Below are positions 40,914 through 49,841 of a stretch of 64,000 bases of DNA, piece by piece (the stretch's first letter is position 1; every line of letters begins with the position of its first letter). The notes below the pieces were generated by a model, which saw only the letters and a program-made list of their open reading frames with translations, was not told where the DNA came from and made no database searches. The translations under genes were made by a program, and so were the position numbers. Source of the DNA: an uncultured Roseburia sp. (GTDB lineage Bacteria; Bacillota; Clostridia; Lachnospirales; Lachnospiraceae); contig CANRSX010000013.1 in assembly GCA_947642555.1 (NCBI GenBank), positions 1 through 64,000 on the forward strand, in the 5' to 3' direction.

Positions 40914-42770
40914 ATGCAGCCATATCAGGAAGAATATATCGCGAATTTAAAAGAGATTGTGGCTCTTTCGGCGCGCAGGAAACCGGACGGATCTTCTTTT
41001 GACGCATACTGGGAAAAGATGTGCAAAAGCAGGCAGGAGATCGGGGAGAAGTTAAAGCGCAATATGGAGCTTCTGCGGGGCGGCCTGTTTCCTGTGCTCG
41101 ATCATCTTCCGGGATCGGACGCGGCGGTGCAGGAGGAGCTGTCCGAATTTGCCGGAATGCTTTTAAATCCAAAGGAAGAATGGGATGCCGGACTCTTTAC
41201 CAGGATTCACCAGGCGCTGTTAAATACAGCCAGATTAAAAAACGACAGGGACCAGAAGGTGCGGGAGCTGTACTGGCTTGGAATCGGGCGGAACGCCATC
41301 TGTAATAAGCTGGTGGGCCTGGATTCCTCCGTGACGGAGGAGTATGTGTCCCAGATGCGCCTGTGCTTTACGGAGGCTGCGGCTTATCTGAAATATTATG
41401 ACGAGATTGCGGACGAGGAGACCAAGGGGTATATCCTCCGTTCCCGCGCCAATATCGCGCTCGGGCAGTTTAAGTCCGTCAGCGAGAGGGTGCGCCTGTT
41501 AAAACAGACGCTCCAGATTTTTGACGACCCGGAGTATCAGAGCAAAGCGCCGGGGCTTCCCTGGAGCCGCTATCTGACCATGACACATCAGCTGATGGCG
41601 GCCAGCATTTCCTACAGCAGGGAAAACACCATGACGGCGCAGGATATCGCGGATATCATGGAATCGGTGTATCTCGTGCACGAAAGGCGGATGCGCGAGG
41701 CGGCGGAGAAAAAGGAACGGCCGCCGGTGCGGACGGCGTTTCACATCGGCGCGATCAACTATTACTGCGGGCTCTGCTCGTTTGAGGAGCTTCTGACAAA
41801 GACGGAGAAGCTGATGGACGAGGGGGATCCCACGGATTTTTCCATGGACAATATGTACGCAGTGATCTCGCTGCCCGCGTTTTATTTTCAGTTTCTGGAG
41901 CAGTACCCGGAATCCATCCCGAAGCGAAGGGAGTACATCGCGGATCTCGGCAGGCGGATTTTGGCTTATGTGGATCTTTTCCCCGACGCTGCGGAGAATG
42001 CGACGCTGTCTCTTTATCTCCGGCAGGTTTCACATACGTTTGTAGAGGTGGAGGGAGGGATCTCTTACGGGATTTTTCTTCAGAAGCTTCTGATCCGTTT
42101 TGCGCCGGATATTTTTGTTCACTCTTACGTGGTGGGAAAGGCTGCCTCGGTATTTAGCGGGATTATTTTTTCCGAGGAACCCGGATTTTTCGACGATATC
42201 GAAGAGATCGCGGCGATCTGCGATCAGGAGGAGAAGCACCGCCAGATCTGTTCTTATGCCATGCGGTGCGGCGTTTTTCATGATGTCGGCAAGATCAATA
42301 TCATGGATCTGTATTCCGGGCTGGCGAGACAGTGGTTTGACGACGAGTACGAGATTGCGCATCTGCACGCGGTGATCGGGAGAAACTGCCTGTCGGAGCG
42401 GGAGTCCACAAAGCGCTATGCGCAGATTGCGCACGGGCACCACAGCTGGTATGACGGTTCCGCGCACGGCTATCCGTCCACCTATCAGCGGCTGGAATGT
42501 GACTGCAGGCAGATGGTGGATGTGATCGGGCTGGTGGACTGGATGGAGAACGTGACCGGGCTGGTGGGGCAGTATACGGGAAATATAAAGACGTTTGACG
42601 AGGCCGTGGAGACGGCGGTCGCGCTGGAGGGACGGCGGTTTTCGCCGCTTCTGACGGCGCGGCTGCGCGATCCCGGGATCAAAAAGCAGCTCCTCGGTGC
42701 GTTTGAGGCGGGACAGAGGGAAGCATATCGGAGACTTTACGAGGAAAACGGCAGAGATGCCGGCAGGTGA
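40914..42770 (+). CDS. HD-GYP-like phosphodiesterase domain protein
   Basis: A 618-residue soluble protein. The first about 400 residues are helical with no recognised domain. The C-terminal region shows HD-GYP-type motifs: FHDVGKINIMD, IAHLHAVIG, HGHHSWYDGSAHGYP and IGLVDWMENV. The usual HHExxDGxGYP segment has a short insertion before GYP. HD-GYP enzymes hydrolyse cyclic di-GMP, which fits the PilZ proteins 10 kb upstream. It follows the hybrid kinase after 4 bases, so it is probably the kinase's effector or signalling partner. Activity is inferred. Confidence 0.78.
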   Translation: MQPYQEEYIANLKEIVALSARRKPDGSSFDAYWEKMCKSRQEIGEKLKRNMELLRGGLFPVLDHLPGSDAAVQEELSEFAGMLLNPKEEWDAGLFTRIHQALLNTARLKNDRDQKVRELYWLGIGRNAICNKLVGLDSSVTEEYVSQMRLCFTEAAAYLKYYDEIADEETKGYILRSRANIALGQFKSVSERVRLLKQTLQIFDDPEYQSKAPGLPWSRYLTMTHQLMAASISYSRENTMTAQDIADIMESVYLVHERRMREAAEKKERPPVRTAFHIGAINYYCGLCSFEELLTKTEKLMDEGDPTDFSMDNMYAVISLPAFYFQFLEQYPESIPKRREYIADLGRRILAYVDLFPDAAENATLSLYLRQVSHTFVEVEGGISYGIFLQKLLIRFAPDIFVHSYVVGKAASVFSGIIFSEEPGFFDDIEEIAAICDQEEKHRQICSYAMRCGVFHDVGKINIMDLYSGLARQWFDDEYEIAHLHAVIGRNCLSERESTKRYAQIAHGHHSWYDGSAHGYPSTYQRLECDCRQMVDVIGLVDWMENVTGLVGQYTGNIKTFDEAVETAVALEGRRFSPLLTARLRDPGIKKQLLGAFEAGQREAYRRLYEENGRDAGR

Positions 42771-42840
42771 GAGGCAGAAATTTTTCTGACCTCTCTTTTC
42801 ATACGATGTAAGAGACGTCTGACGGATGACAGGAGGCAGC

Positions 42841-44031
42841 ATGGGAAAAGCGATTCGAAGAACCTTATATCTTCTGGCGGCGCTCACGTTAGCGGGGGTT
42901 GCACTGGTGTGCGCGCTCACATACCATGAGCGCTACGGTGAGGATACGGCCGTCGCGGACACAGGGGAGACCAGTCAGGATACGGCCGTCATGGACACGG
43001 AAGAGACCGGTGAGGATCCGGTTGTCGCGGGCACGGAGGAGATCGGTGAGGATCCGGGTGCCGCGGGCACGGAGGAGTCGGAGAGTCAGCCGGAACCGGA
43101 GGCGGACACCACGATCCTCATCACAGGCGACGTTCTGTTCGGGAATATGTTCCGGGTCAATTATGACCGGAGCGGAATTACGGGCGTAGTCGACGGGACG
43201 CTGCTTGCCCGGATGCAGGAGGCGGATCTTGTGCTGATCAACAATGAATTTCCGTTCAGCGACCGGGGGACGCCGATGGAGGAGAAGGAATTTACATTCC
43301 GGTGCAGCCCATCCTATGCCGCGGCGCTGGATGAGATGGGGGTGGATATCGCGTCCCTGGCGAACAACCATACCCTTGATTATGGAAGGGAGGCGCTGAC
43401 CGATACCTTTGCGGCGCTGGATGAGGCCGGGATCCGTTATGCGGGAGCCGGGGAGAGCGTGGAGCGCGCCGAAGAGGTGCAGATTATCGAGGTAAACGGA
43501 AAACGCTTTGGGTTTCTTGCGGTCACGAGAGTGGTGCCGGTTGTGAGCTGGAAGGTGGAGCAACAGACGCCGGGCCTGTTTTCGTGCTATGACGATACCA
43601 GGCTGGTGGAGCTCGTGGAGGAGGCGAAGGCGGACTGTGATGTTCTCGTGGTCTATGCGCACTGGGGCGTGGAATACGAGGCGTACCCGGAGGAATATCA
43701 GACCGGGATCGCCAGGCGCTGCCTTGCCGCCGGGGCGGATGTCATGGCGGGCTGTCATACCCACTGCTTACAGGGCGTGGAATGGATGGACGGGAAGCCG
43801 GTGTTTTACAGCCTTGGAAATTTTATCTTCGGGAAAGAGATCGATTCGTCCGCGGTCCTGCAGATCACGGTGTCCGCGGAGGGCGCCGTGCGTTATCAGC
43901 TGCTGCCGGTCTGCGCCAGAAACGGCGTGACGGCCCTGGCGGATGACGAGCGTGCCGCGCAGATCCTGCGCTATCTGGACAGCATCTCGCCCGGCGCGTC
44001 GGTCGGGGAGGACGGGGCGGTCACGGAGTGA
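42841..44031 (+). CDS. CapA-like metallophosphatase-fold protein
   Basis: A 396-residue protein related to poly-gamma-glutamate capsule protein CapA. One N-terminal transmembrane helix or signal anchor (LYLLAALTLAGVALVCAL) is followed by four tandem 12-residue acidic repeats (units like DTAVMDTEETGE and DPVVAGTEEIGE). The CapA domain has ITGDVLFGN, ADLVLINNEFPF, LANNHTLDYG, VYAHWGVEYE and AGCHTHCLQGVE. It faces outside the membrane. No capB/capC genes are nearby, so capsule synthesis is doubtful. ATG 42841 has AGGAGG. Confidence 0.87.
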   Translation: MGKAIRRTLYLLAALTLAGVALVCALTYHERYGEDTAVADTGETSQDTAVMDTEETGEDPVVAGTEEIGEDPGAAGTEESESQPEPEADTTILITGDVLFGNMFRVNYDRSGITGVVDGTLLARMQEADLVLINNEFPFSDRGTPMEEKEFTFRCSPSYAAALDEMGVDIASLANNHTLDYGREALTDTFAALDEAGIRYAGAGESVERAEEVQIIEVNGKRFGFLAVTRVVPVVSWKVEQQTPGLFSCYDDTRLVELVEEAKADCDVLVVYAHWGVEYEAYPEEYQTGIARRCLAAGADVMAGCHTHCLQGVEWMDGKPVFYSLGNFIFGKEIDSSAVLQITVSAEGAVRYQLLPVCARNGVTALADDERAAQILRYLDSISPGASVGEDGAVTE

Positions 44032-44178
44032 GGCTCCCGGCGCCGGTCAGATCTTTGATTCGGATCATGAGGCCGTCAGGAACACGGGAAGGGATCGTCT
44101 CTTCAAAGGAATACTGGTCGGGTCAGATAAAGTTAAAAAAATATTAAAATTTCAAGTGACTTCAACTTTGAAATGTTG

Positions 44179-44184
44179 TATAAT
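44179..44184 (+). promoter_or_regulatory. -10 box of the MATE gene
   Basis: A perfect TATAAT. The expected -35 position (44156-44161, GTGACT) is weak. TTCAAG...CTTTGAA (44151-44172) is an imperfect inverted repeat over the spacer, suggesting regulated expression. Confidence 0.45.
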
Positions 44185-44221
44185 AGAAATAGTGCATATT
44201 TTTACAGGATGGAGGGTACAT

Positions 44222-45598
44222 ATGGAATTACTGAAGAGATTTTTTGAACCTGTGGACATGACTGAGGGGGCGCCATGGAAGAAAATTGTATTGTTTACCC
44301 TTCCGATGCTGGTCGGCAATATTGCGCAGCAGCTGTATAATACGGTGGACAGCGTGGTGGTCGGAAATTATGTCGGGGACAACGCGCTTGCCGCGGTGGG
44401 AAGCGCCGGGCCGATTTTAAATCTGCTTATCGTCCTTTTTGTGGGAATCAGCGTGGGAGCCGGTATCATGGTATCCCAGTATTTCGGTGCGCGCAACCGG
44501 GAGGAGCTGTCAAAGACGATCGGGAACTGTATCACGCTCACCGGCATCGCGACGCTGTTTGTGATGGTGGTGGCGTCGCTGGTGGCGCGGCCGCTCTTAG
44601 AGCTTCTCGATACGCCGGAGTCGATCATTGACTGGTGTCATTCGTATCTGCTGATCATGTTTATCGGGTGCGTGGGACTGGCGTTTTACAATATTTTAAG
44701 CGGTGTGCTGCGCGGGCTTGGGGACTCGATGTCCGCCCTGCTTTATCTGCTTGTATCAACGCTTTTAAATATTGTACTGGATATCGTGTTTGTGGCGAAC
44801 TTAAATATGGGCGTCAACGGCGTGGCGCTGGCGACGGTGATCGCGCAGGCGGTTTCCGCGCTGCTGTGCCTGCTCCGCCTGATGCGGATGAATTCCGTCT
44901 TTGATCTGAAGACGCAGTATCTGCGGCTGGAGCGGCGCAACGCCATGAACATCATCCGCCTGGGACTGCCGTCCGGTATCACGCAGGCGATTTTTTCCAT
45001 GGCGATGATCGTGGTGCAGTCCTTAACGAACAGCTTTGGCGAAATGTTTATCGCGGCGAATGTCATCGTCATGCGTGTGGACGGGTTTGCCATGATGCCG
45101 AATTTTTCCTTCGGGACGGCGCTGACCACCTACGCGGGGCAGAATGTCGGAGCCAGGAATATGGAGCGTGTGGATTCCGGCGCGAAGCAGGGGACGCTCA
45201 TTGCGGTGGGGACCTCCGCGGTGCTGACCGGCGCCATTCTCCTGTTCGGAAAGACGCTGATGGGAATTTTTACAAAGACGCCGGAGCTTGTGGAATTAAG
45301 CCGTGAGCTGATGGGAATCCTGGCAGTGGGGTATATCGCGATGGCGGTGACCCAGGGACTGTCCGGCGTCATGCGCGGCGCGGGCGATACGATGACCCCG
45401 ATGTGGATTTCCATCGTCACGACGGTTCTGGTGCGCGTGCCGATTGCATACGGGATCGCGTTTGCGACGAGAACCGCTGAATTGCCGAACGGGCGGCAGG
45501 AGTGCATTTATATTTCCCTGCTGATTTCCTGGATGTTTGGAGCGCTGATCACATTTATTTTCTACAAGAGAGGAAAATGGAAAGAAAAGGCAGTCTAA
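44222..45598 (+). CDS. MATE-family efflux transporter
   Basis: A 458-residue membrane protein with about twelve helices. Family segments include LPMLVGNIAQQLYNTVDSVV near the N-terminus, GAGIMVSQYFGARN and, in the second half, FSFGTALTTYAGQNVGARN. It exports cationic compounds using a Na+ or H+ gradient; the substrate is unknown. The ATG has TGGAGGG upstream. The longer in-frame extension to 43943 overlaps the CapA-like gene and is not real. Confidence 0.92.
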   Translation: MELLKRFFEPVDMTEGAPWKKIVLFTLPMLVGNIAQQLYNTVDSVVVGNYVGDNALAAVGSAGPILNLLIVLFVGISVGAGIMVSQYFGARNREELSKTIGNCITLTGIATLFVMVVASLVARPLLELLDTPESIIDWCHSYLLIMFIGCVGLAFYNILSGVLRGLGDSMSALLYLLVSTLLNIVLDIVFVANLNMGVNGVALATVIAQAVSALLCLLRLMRMNSVFDLKTQYLRLERRNAMNIIRLGLPSGITQAIFSMAMIVVQSLTNSFGEMFIAANVIVMRVDGFAMMPNFSFGTALTTYAGQNVGARNMERVDSGAKQGTLIAVGTSAVLTGAILLFGKTLMGIFTKTPELVELSRELMGILAVGYIAMAVTQGLSGVMRGAGDTMTPMWISIVTTVLVRVPIAYGIAFATRTAELPNGRQECIYISLLISWMFGALITFIFYKRGKWKEKAV

Positions 45599-45605
45599 AG
45601 CCGAA

Positions 45606-45633
45606 TTGACTTTTTTGCATTTTATGATAGAAT
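45606..45633 (+). promoter_or_regulatory. Promoter of the M23-like/bactofilin genes
   Basis: TTGACT (45606-45611), a 16-base spacer and TAGAAT (45628-45633) with an extended TGA just before it. Confidence 0.65.
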
Positions 45634-45699
45634 CAGTATTAAGAACCGGCGCTGGCGACGTGCCATGCGCCGGGATCAATTCATCGAGGTATCAGAGGT

Positions 45700-46455
45700 A
45701 TGAAGCAGCAAAGACATAAACGGGAAGAGTCTTTTTCGATTCTGCTGATTTCCAATGTGGGGCAGAGCAGCAGGCAGTTTCACGTATCGCGTCTGCTGGT
45801 CCGCGCGGCCGTTTCCCTGCTTGCCGTGTTTCTCATTGTGCTGATAGGGCTGGTATATCTGGCGGTATCGGATCAGGGAAAGACGCAGAAGCTTAAGACG
45901 CAGCTTGCGGAGCAGGAGCAGCAGCTTGCGCAGCTTGAGGAAGAGATTGAGTCACTAAAGAGTGAGAAGCTCTCGCTTGCTTCAGAGAACGAAGAACTGA
46001 GCCTTCAGCTTGCGGCAGCTCTGCCGCCGGAGGGAGAGACAGAGGAGACGGATCAGGCTGAGGAGACGGCGAATCAGGAAGCGGATCCCGCCTTTCCGAG
46101 CAGATATCCCTGTTCCGGGTCTGGGATTATGACTGCGACTTACTCCGAAGAACAGCCATACATATCGATTGCAATCCGCGCGGACGGAAATATCATCGCC
46201 GCGGGAGACGGCACTGTGTCGGAGATCGGGTCGGACGATACCTACCCGCTGATCGTGGAGCTGGATCACGGAAACGGCTACAGGACGCGCTACATGTGTC
46301 GCAAGGATGCTGACATCAAGACAGGGGAAGGCGATCCCGTGCGGATCGGAGAGATACTTCTGACGACAAAATCAGACGATACACAGCTGGATTATCAGGT
46401 GATTTATGAGGGGGAGATCATAGACCCGCTCTCGGTCATCGATGCGAAAGGATAA
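45700..46455 (+). CDS. Membrane-anchored degenerate M23 (LytM-like) protein
   Basis: A 251-residue protein. One transmembrane helix (LLAVFLIVLIGLVYLAV) is followed by a coiled coil (KLKTQLAEQEQQLAQLEEEI) and a C-terminal M23-like beta domain (GNIIAAGDGTVSEIG, LDHGNGYRTRYMC). The catalytic HxxxD and HxH motifs of active LytM endopeptidases are absent; the usual HxH position reads LDYQV. It is therefore probably a non-catalytic wall-binding or amidase-activating protein, like EnvC-type factors. It precedes the bactofilin gene by 14 bases, a common pairing. Confidence 0.85.
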   Translation: MKQQRHKREESFSILLISNVGQSSRQFHVSRLLVRAAVSLLAVFLIVLIGLVYLAVSDQGKTQKLKTQLAEQEQQLAQLEEEIESLKSEKLSLASENEELSLQLAAALPPEGETEETDQAEETANQEADPAFPSRYPCSGSGIMTATYSEEQPYISIAIRADGNIIAAGDGTVSEIGSDDTYPLIVELDHGNGYRTRYMCRKDADIKTGEGDPVRIGEILLTTKSDDTQLDYQVIYEGEIIDPLSVIDAKG

Positions 46456-46469
46456 GGAGGATACGAATC

Positions 46470-46946
46470 ATGCTTGGAAAAGCAAAAAGCTCTGCGTACG
46501 CGGAGGAACCACGCACCACAGTCGGCACGCTCATCGGGGAGGGCGCGGTATTTAACGGTAATCTGACCGCGCCGGAGACCGTGCGGGTAGACGGGATCAT
46601 CAACGGGGACTGCACCTGCGAGAAGAAGCTGATCCTCGGCGTGGAGGGGCAGATCAAGGGAAATATCAAAGCACAGAGCGCGCTGATCTCCGGAAAGGTG
46701 GATGGAGATATCACGGTGGACGGCAAGATGGAGCTGCTCTCCACGGGAAGGGTTGTCGGGGATGTGACGGCGCGGTCGCTGGTGATTGACGAGGACGCCT
46801 TCTTTGACGGCAGATGTACGATGGCTCCGGCAAATTCCGGCCAGGCCGCTTCCGGGAAGGATCACAGTGCAGATTCCGCCGGGAAAACCCCCGCACAGGG
46901 AGAGAAGAAGAACGACGGGGAAGGTAAGGGAGAAGCCGGGAAGTAA
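46470..46946 (+). CDS. Bactofilin (polymer-forming cytoskeletal protein)
   Basis: A 158-residue protein with the bactofilin beta-helix core: GTLIGEGAVFNGNLTAPETV, VDGIINGDCTC, VEGQIKGNIKAQ, GKVDGDITVDG and STGRVVGDVTA. The C-terminal 50 residues are Ser/Gly/Lys-rich and disordered. Bactofilins self-assemble at the membrane and position cell-wall enzymes. The operon with the M23-like protein suggests a local wall-shaping unit. AAGGAGG precedes the start. Confidence 0.93.
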   Translation: MLGKAKSSAYAEEPRTTVGTLIGEGAVFNGNLTAPETVRVDGIINGDCTCEKKLILGVEGQIKGNIKAQSALISGKVDGDITVDGKMELLSTGRVVGDVTARSLVIDEDAFFDGRCTMAPANSGQAASGKDHSADSAGKTPAQGEKKNDGEGKGEAGK

Positions 46947-46979
46947 ACCGCAACCTGACAGCACACAGGAGGAGATCCG

Positions 46980-47432
46980 ATGAAGTGTCCGTTTTGCAGC
47001 AGTGAAAATACGCGGGTGATCGATTCGAGACCCGCAGATGACAACAGCTCGATCCGCCGCCGCAGGATGTGCGACGACTGCGGAAAGCGTTTCACGACCT
47101 ATGAGAAGGTGGAGACGATACCGCTGATTGTCATCAAAAAAGATAATACGAGAGAGCAGTATGACCGTTCCAAGATCGAGGGCGGCGTGCTCCGCGCGTG
47201 CCATAAACGGCCGATTTCAGTGAATGAGATCAATCAGCTGGTGGACGATGTGGAGACGGAGATTTTTAACCGCGAGGAGAAGGAGATCCCGAGCTCTGTG
47301 ATCGGAGAGATTGTCATGGATCACCTGAAGGATCTCGAGGCGGTCGCCTATGTGAGGTTTGCCTCGGTGTACCGTGAATTTAAGGATGTCAACACGTTTA
47401 TGAGCGAGCTGAAAAAGCTGCTGGACAAATAG
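46980..47432 (+). CDS. nrdR: Ribonucleotide reductase transcriptional repressor
   Basis: A 150-residue regulator with an N-terminal zinc ribbon (CPFCSSENTRVIDSR and CDDCGKRF) and an ATP-cone domain (VIKKDNTREQYDRSKIEGG). It senses ATP/dATP and represses nrd operons. No nrd gene is in this window. Length and sequence are standard. Confidence 0.97.
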   Translation: MKCPFCSSENTRVIDSRPADDNSSIRRRRMCDDCGKRFTTYEKVETIPLIVIKKDNTREQYDRSKIEGGVLRACHKRPISVNEINQLVDDVETEIFNREEKEIPSSVIGEIVMDHLKDLEAVAYVRFASVYREFKDVNTFMSELKKLLDK

Positions 47433-47443
47433 GGAGGATGGCG

Positions 47444-47986
47444 ATGAGATTACTGCCGAAGGAGACCTGCTGTGTCGTGGTGGATATTCAGGAAAAGTTT
47501 ATGCCGGTGATCGCGGAGGCGAAGGAGCTTGTGGCAGGCTGCGAGAGGCTTCTTGCGGGGCTGCGGATTCTGGGGATCCCCGTGATGGTGACCGCCCAGT
47601 ATGTGAAGGGCCTGGGGCTTACGCTGCCAGAGATCCGGGCGGCTGCCGGGACGGAGGAGTTCTGCGACAAAAAGAGCTTTTCCATTTACGGCGATGCGGC
47701 TGCGCGGGAGAAGCTGGCCTCGTTTGGCAGGAAAAACGTGATCCTCTGCGGGATCGAGACGCATGTCTGTGTCCTGCAGTCCGTGATGGACTTAAAGGCA
47801 GCCGGCTATCAGCCGGTACTGGCGGAGGACTGCGTCAGTTCAAGGAGGCTTCGCGACAAGGAGACGGCGCTTTTGCGTGCGCGGGCGGAGGGCGCGGTCG
47901 TAACCGGCAGCGAATCCCTTCTGTTTGAGCTGACGGGGAGCGCGGATCACCCCTACTTTAAGCAGATTTCAGCACTGGTCAAATAA
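47444..47986 (+). CDS. Isochorismatase-like cysteine hydrolase
   Basis: A 180-residue hydrolase with the triad residues in VVDIQEKF (Asp), a central Lys and LCGIETHVCV (Cys). Such enzymes hydrolyse amides (nicotinamidase-like) or unknown substrates. The active-site surroundings fit the YcaC/isochorismatase-related group rather than nicotinamidase. ATG 47444 was chosen because GGAGG lies 6 bases upstream; ATG 47438 abuts that site. Confidence 0.88.
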   Translation: MRLLPKETCCVVVDIQEKFMPVIAEAKELVAGCERLLAGLRILGIPVMVTAQYVKGLGLTLPEIRAAAGTEEFCDKKSFSIYGDAAAREKLASFGRKNVILCGIETHVCVLQSVMDLKAAGYQPVLAEDCVSSRRLRDKETALLRARAEGAVVTGSESLLFELTGSADHPYFKQISALVK

Positions 47987-48007
47987 ATGATAAGGAATAT
48001 GTGTTGT

Positions 48008-48547
48008 ATGTTTCAGAAGCTTTATCCGTGGAAATACGTAGATTCCGCCTATGAGATTGATTTTGACGGCCTTTACAGGAAGGGATACCGCGGAATCATT
48101 TTCGATATCGACAATACGCTTGTGCCGCACGGCGCGCCGGCGGACGAGCGGGCGCGCACCCTGTTTTCTCACCTGAAGGAGCTGGGCTGCCGCTGTATGG
48201 CGCTTTCCAATAATAAGGAGCCGCGCGTGAAGCCGTTCTGCGATGCGGTCGGCATCCCCTATATCGATAAGGCCGACAAGCCGAAGCCGGGCAATTACAG
48301 GCGGGCGATGGAGCAGATGGGGACGGATACTTCGAATACGCTGTTTGTCGGGGATCAGATTTTTACGGATATCTGCGGGGCGAATTTCGCCGGGATCCGC
48401 ACGATCCTGGTGAAGCCGATTCACCCGAAGGAAGAGATTCAGATCGTGCTAAAACGGTATCTCGAGAAGCCGGTGCTCATCAGCTACCGGCGGTACAGGA
48501 AAAGAATGGAAAAAAAGAGAATGCGCGGGGCGTCTGCGCGGAAATGA
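48008..48547 (+). CDS. YqeG-family HAD-type phosphatase
   Basis: A 179-residue HAD phosphatase (IIIA subfamily). Motif I is FDIDNTLVPHG, motif II is LSNNKEPR and motif III/IV is VGDQIFTD. The C-terminal tail is very basic. YqeG-type proteins dephosphorylate small phosphorylated substrates, and some act in phosphatidylglycerol synthesis. The start MFQKLYPWKYVDSAY matches the family N-terminus; in-frame ATGs at 47987 and 47999 are alternatives. Confidence 0.9.
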   Translation: MFQKLYPWKYVDSAYEIDFDGLYRKGYRGIIFDIDNTLVPHGAPADERARTLFSHLKELGCRCMALSNNKEPRVKPFCDAVGIPYIDKADKPKPGNYRRAMEQMGTDTSNTLFVGDQIFTDICGANFAGIRTILVKPIHPKEEIQIVLKRYLEKPVLISYRRYRKRMEKKRMRGASARK

Positions 48548-48555
48548 GGAGCGGT

Positions 48556-48999
48556 ATGAAGATAGCAATCGGAAATGATCACGCGGCAGGTGCCTTAAAG
48601 GCGGTGATTGTGGATTACTTAAAGGAGCTCGGCCATGAGGTGACGGACCTCGGCGCGAATGACGGCGAGATGTGCGATTATCCGGAATACGGGGAGCGCG
48701 TCGGACGCGCGGTGGTCTCCGGCGAGGCGGACTGCGGTGTGTTAATCTGCGGGACGGGCGTCGGGATCTCCATTGCGGCGAACAAGGTTCCGGGAGTCCG
48801 CGCGGCAGTCTGCTCCGAGACGGCGACGGCGCGCCTGGTAAAGCAGCACAATAACGCGAATATCATTGCGTTCGGCGCCCGCATCGTGGGGACGGAGCTC
48901 GCGAAGGATATCGTGAAGGCATATCTGGACGCGGAATTTTTAGGAGGAAGGCATCAGGTGCGGATTGACAAGATCCGGGAGATTGAGGAGCGGGCGTGA
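48556..48999 (+). CDS. rpiB: Ribose-5-phosphate isomerase B
   Basis: A 147-residue RpiB/LacA-LacB-family isomerase: IAIGNDHAAGALK, GVLICGTGVGISIAANK, ARLVKQHNNANIIAFGAR. It interconverts ribose-5-phosphate and ribulose-5-phosphate in the pentose phosphate pathway; allose-6-phosphate use is possible. ATG 48556 has GAGGAG upstream; ATG 48544 overlaps the previous stop. Confidence 0.94.
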   Translation: MKIAIGNDHAAGALKAVIVDYLKELGHEVTDLGANDGEMCDYPEYGERVGRAVVSGEADCGVLICGTGVGISIAANKVPGVRAAVCSETATARLVKQHNNANIIAFGARIVGTELAKDIVKAYLDAEFLGGRHQVRIDKIREIEERA

Positions 49000-49004
49000 T
49001 CCGG

Positions 49005-49191
49005 CTGTTTTACAGAGAATGACTGGATGAAAAAGTTCAGCCCGCGCCATTCGCAAAGGCGCCTGCCGGCGCTTTCCCGCTGCGTTGCAGCTAACTTTGC
49101 TCATATACGGGCGCTCCGCTCATGCTCTGCAAAACATGCTCATTCATGCAAGCATGATTCGCCTGTTTCACAGAGCATGGCTGAACTTTTT
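49005..49191. repeat. Structured intergenic repeat before efp
   Basis: A 13-bp inverted repeat (AAAAAGTTCAGCC 49030-49042 and its complement 49179-49191) spans about 160 bases with further internal pairing. A 21-bp imperfect direct repeat (CTGTTT.ACAGAG.ATG.CTG, 49005-49025 and 49163-49183) flanks it. No frame is coding. It resembles dispersed intergenic elements of Lachnospiraceae and may also end the rpiB transcript. Confidence 0.55.
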
Positions 49192-49202
49192 TAAATAAAA
49201 GG

Positions 49203-49231
49203 TTGAAATATGCAGGTATATAGGATAAAAT
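49203..49231 (+). promoter_or_regulatory. Promoter of efp
   Basis: TTGAAA (49203-49208), a 17-base spacer and TAAAAT (49226-49231), 39 bases before the EF-P start codon. Confidence 0.7.
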
Positions 49232-49269
49232 AGAACAGCCACAGGTGTATGTTTAAGGAGGAAATTTAC

Positions 49270-49827
49270 ATGGTTTCAGCAGGCGATTTCAGGAATGGCA
49301 TTACCATTGAACTGGAAGGGAATATTTATCAGATTATTGAGTTTCAGCATGTAAAGCCGGGAAAGGGTGCAGCGTTTGTCAGGACAAAGCTGAAAAACAT
49401 CAAGAGCGGCGGTGTGGTTGAGAAGACGTTCCGGCCGACCGAGAAGTGCCCGCAGGCGAGAATCGACCGCAAGGATTACCAGTATCTGTACGCGGACGGC
49501 GACCTGTTTTATTTTATGGATGTCGAGACATATGATCAGATTGCGCTGTCGTCCGACGATATCGGCGATGCGCTGAAGTTTGTCAAAGAGAACGAGATGG
49601 TGAAGATGTGTTCTCACAACGGCAGCGTGTTTGCAGTGGAGCCGCCGCTGTTTGTGGAGCTTCAGATTACGGAGACGGAGCCAGGCTTTAAGGGCGATAC
49701 GGCGACCGGCGCGACCAAGCCGGCGGTTGTCGAGACCGGCGCGACCGTCTATGTGCCGCTGTTTGTGGAGCAGGGCGATGTGATCAAGATCGACACGCGT
49801 ACCGGGGAGTATCTTTCAAGAGTATAA
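49270..49827 (+). CDS. efp: Translation elongation factor P
   Basis: A 185-residue three-domain factor that rescues ribosomes stalled at polyproline. The tip of the first domain has [16 protein letters not shown] with Lys32 at the position often modified. The C-terminal signature ends [18 protein letters not shown] 49270 follows AAGGAGG; an in-frame ATG at 49249 overlaps the ribosome site and is unlikely. Confidence 0.97.
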   Translation: MVSAGDFRNGITIELEGNIYQIIEFQHVKPGKGAAFVRTKLKNIKSGGVVEKTFRPTEKCPQARIDRKDYQYLYADGDLFYFMDVETYDQIALSSDDIGDALKFVKENEMVKMCSHNGSVFAVEPPLFVELQITETEPGFKGDTATGATKPAVVETGATVYVPLFVEQGDVIKIDTRTGEYLSRV

Positions 49828-49841
49828 GGGAAGAGGGTATA

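Noticed and set aside
43943-44221. N-terminal extension of the MATE gene by 93 codons
   Set aside because: It overlaps the CapA-like gene, and the family N-terminus MELLKRFFEP begins at 44222 after a good ribosome site.
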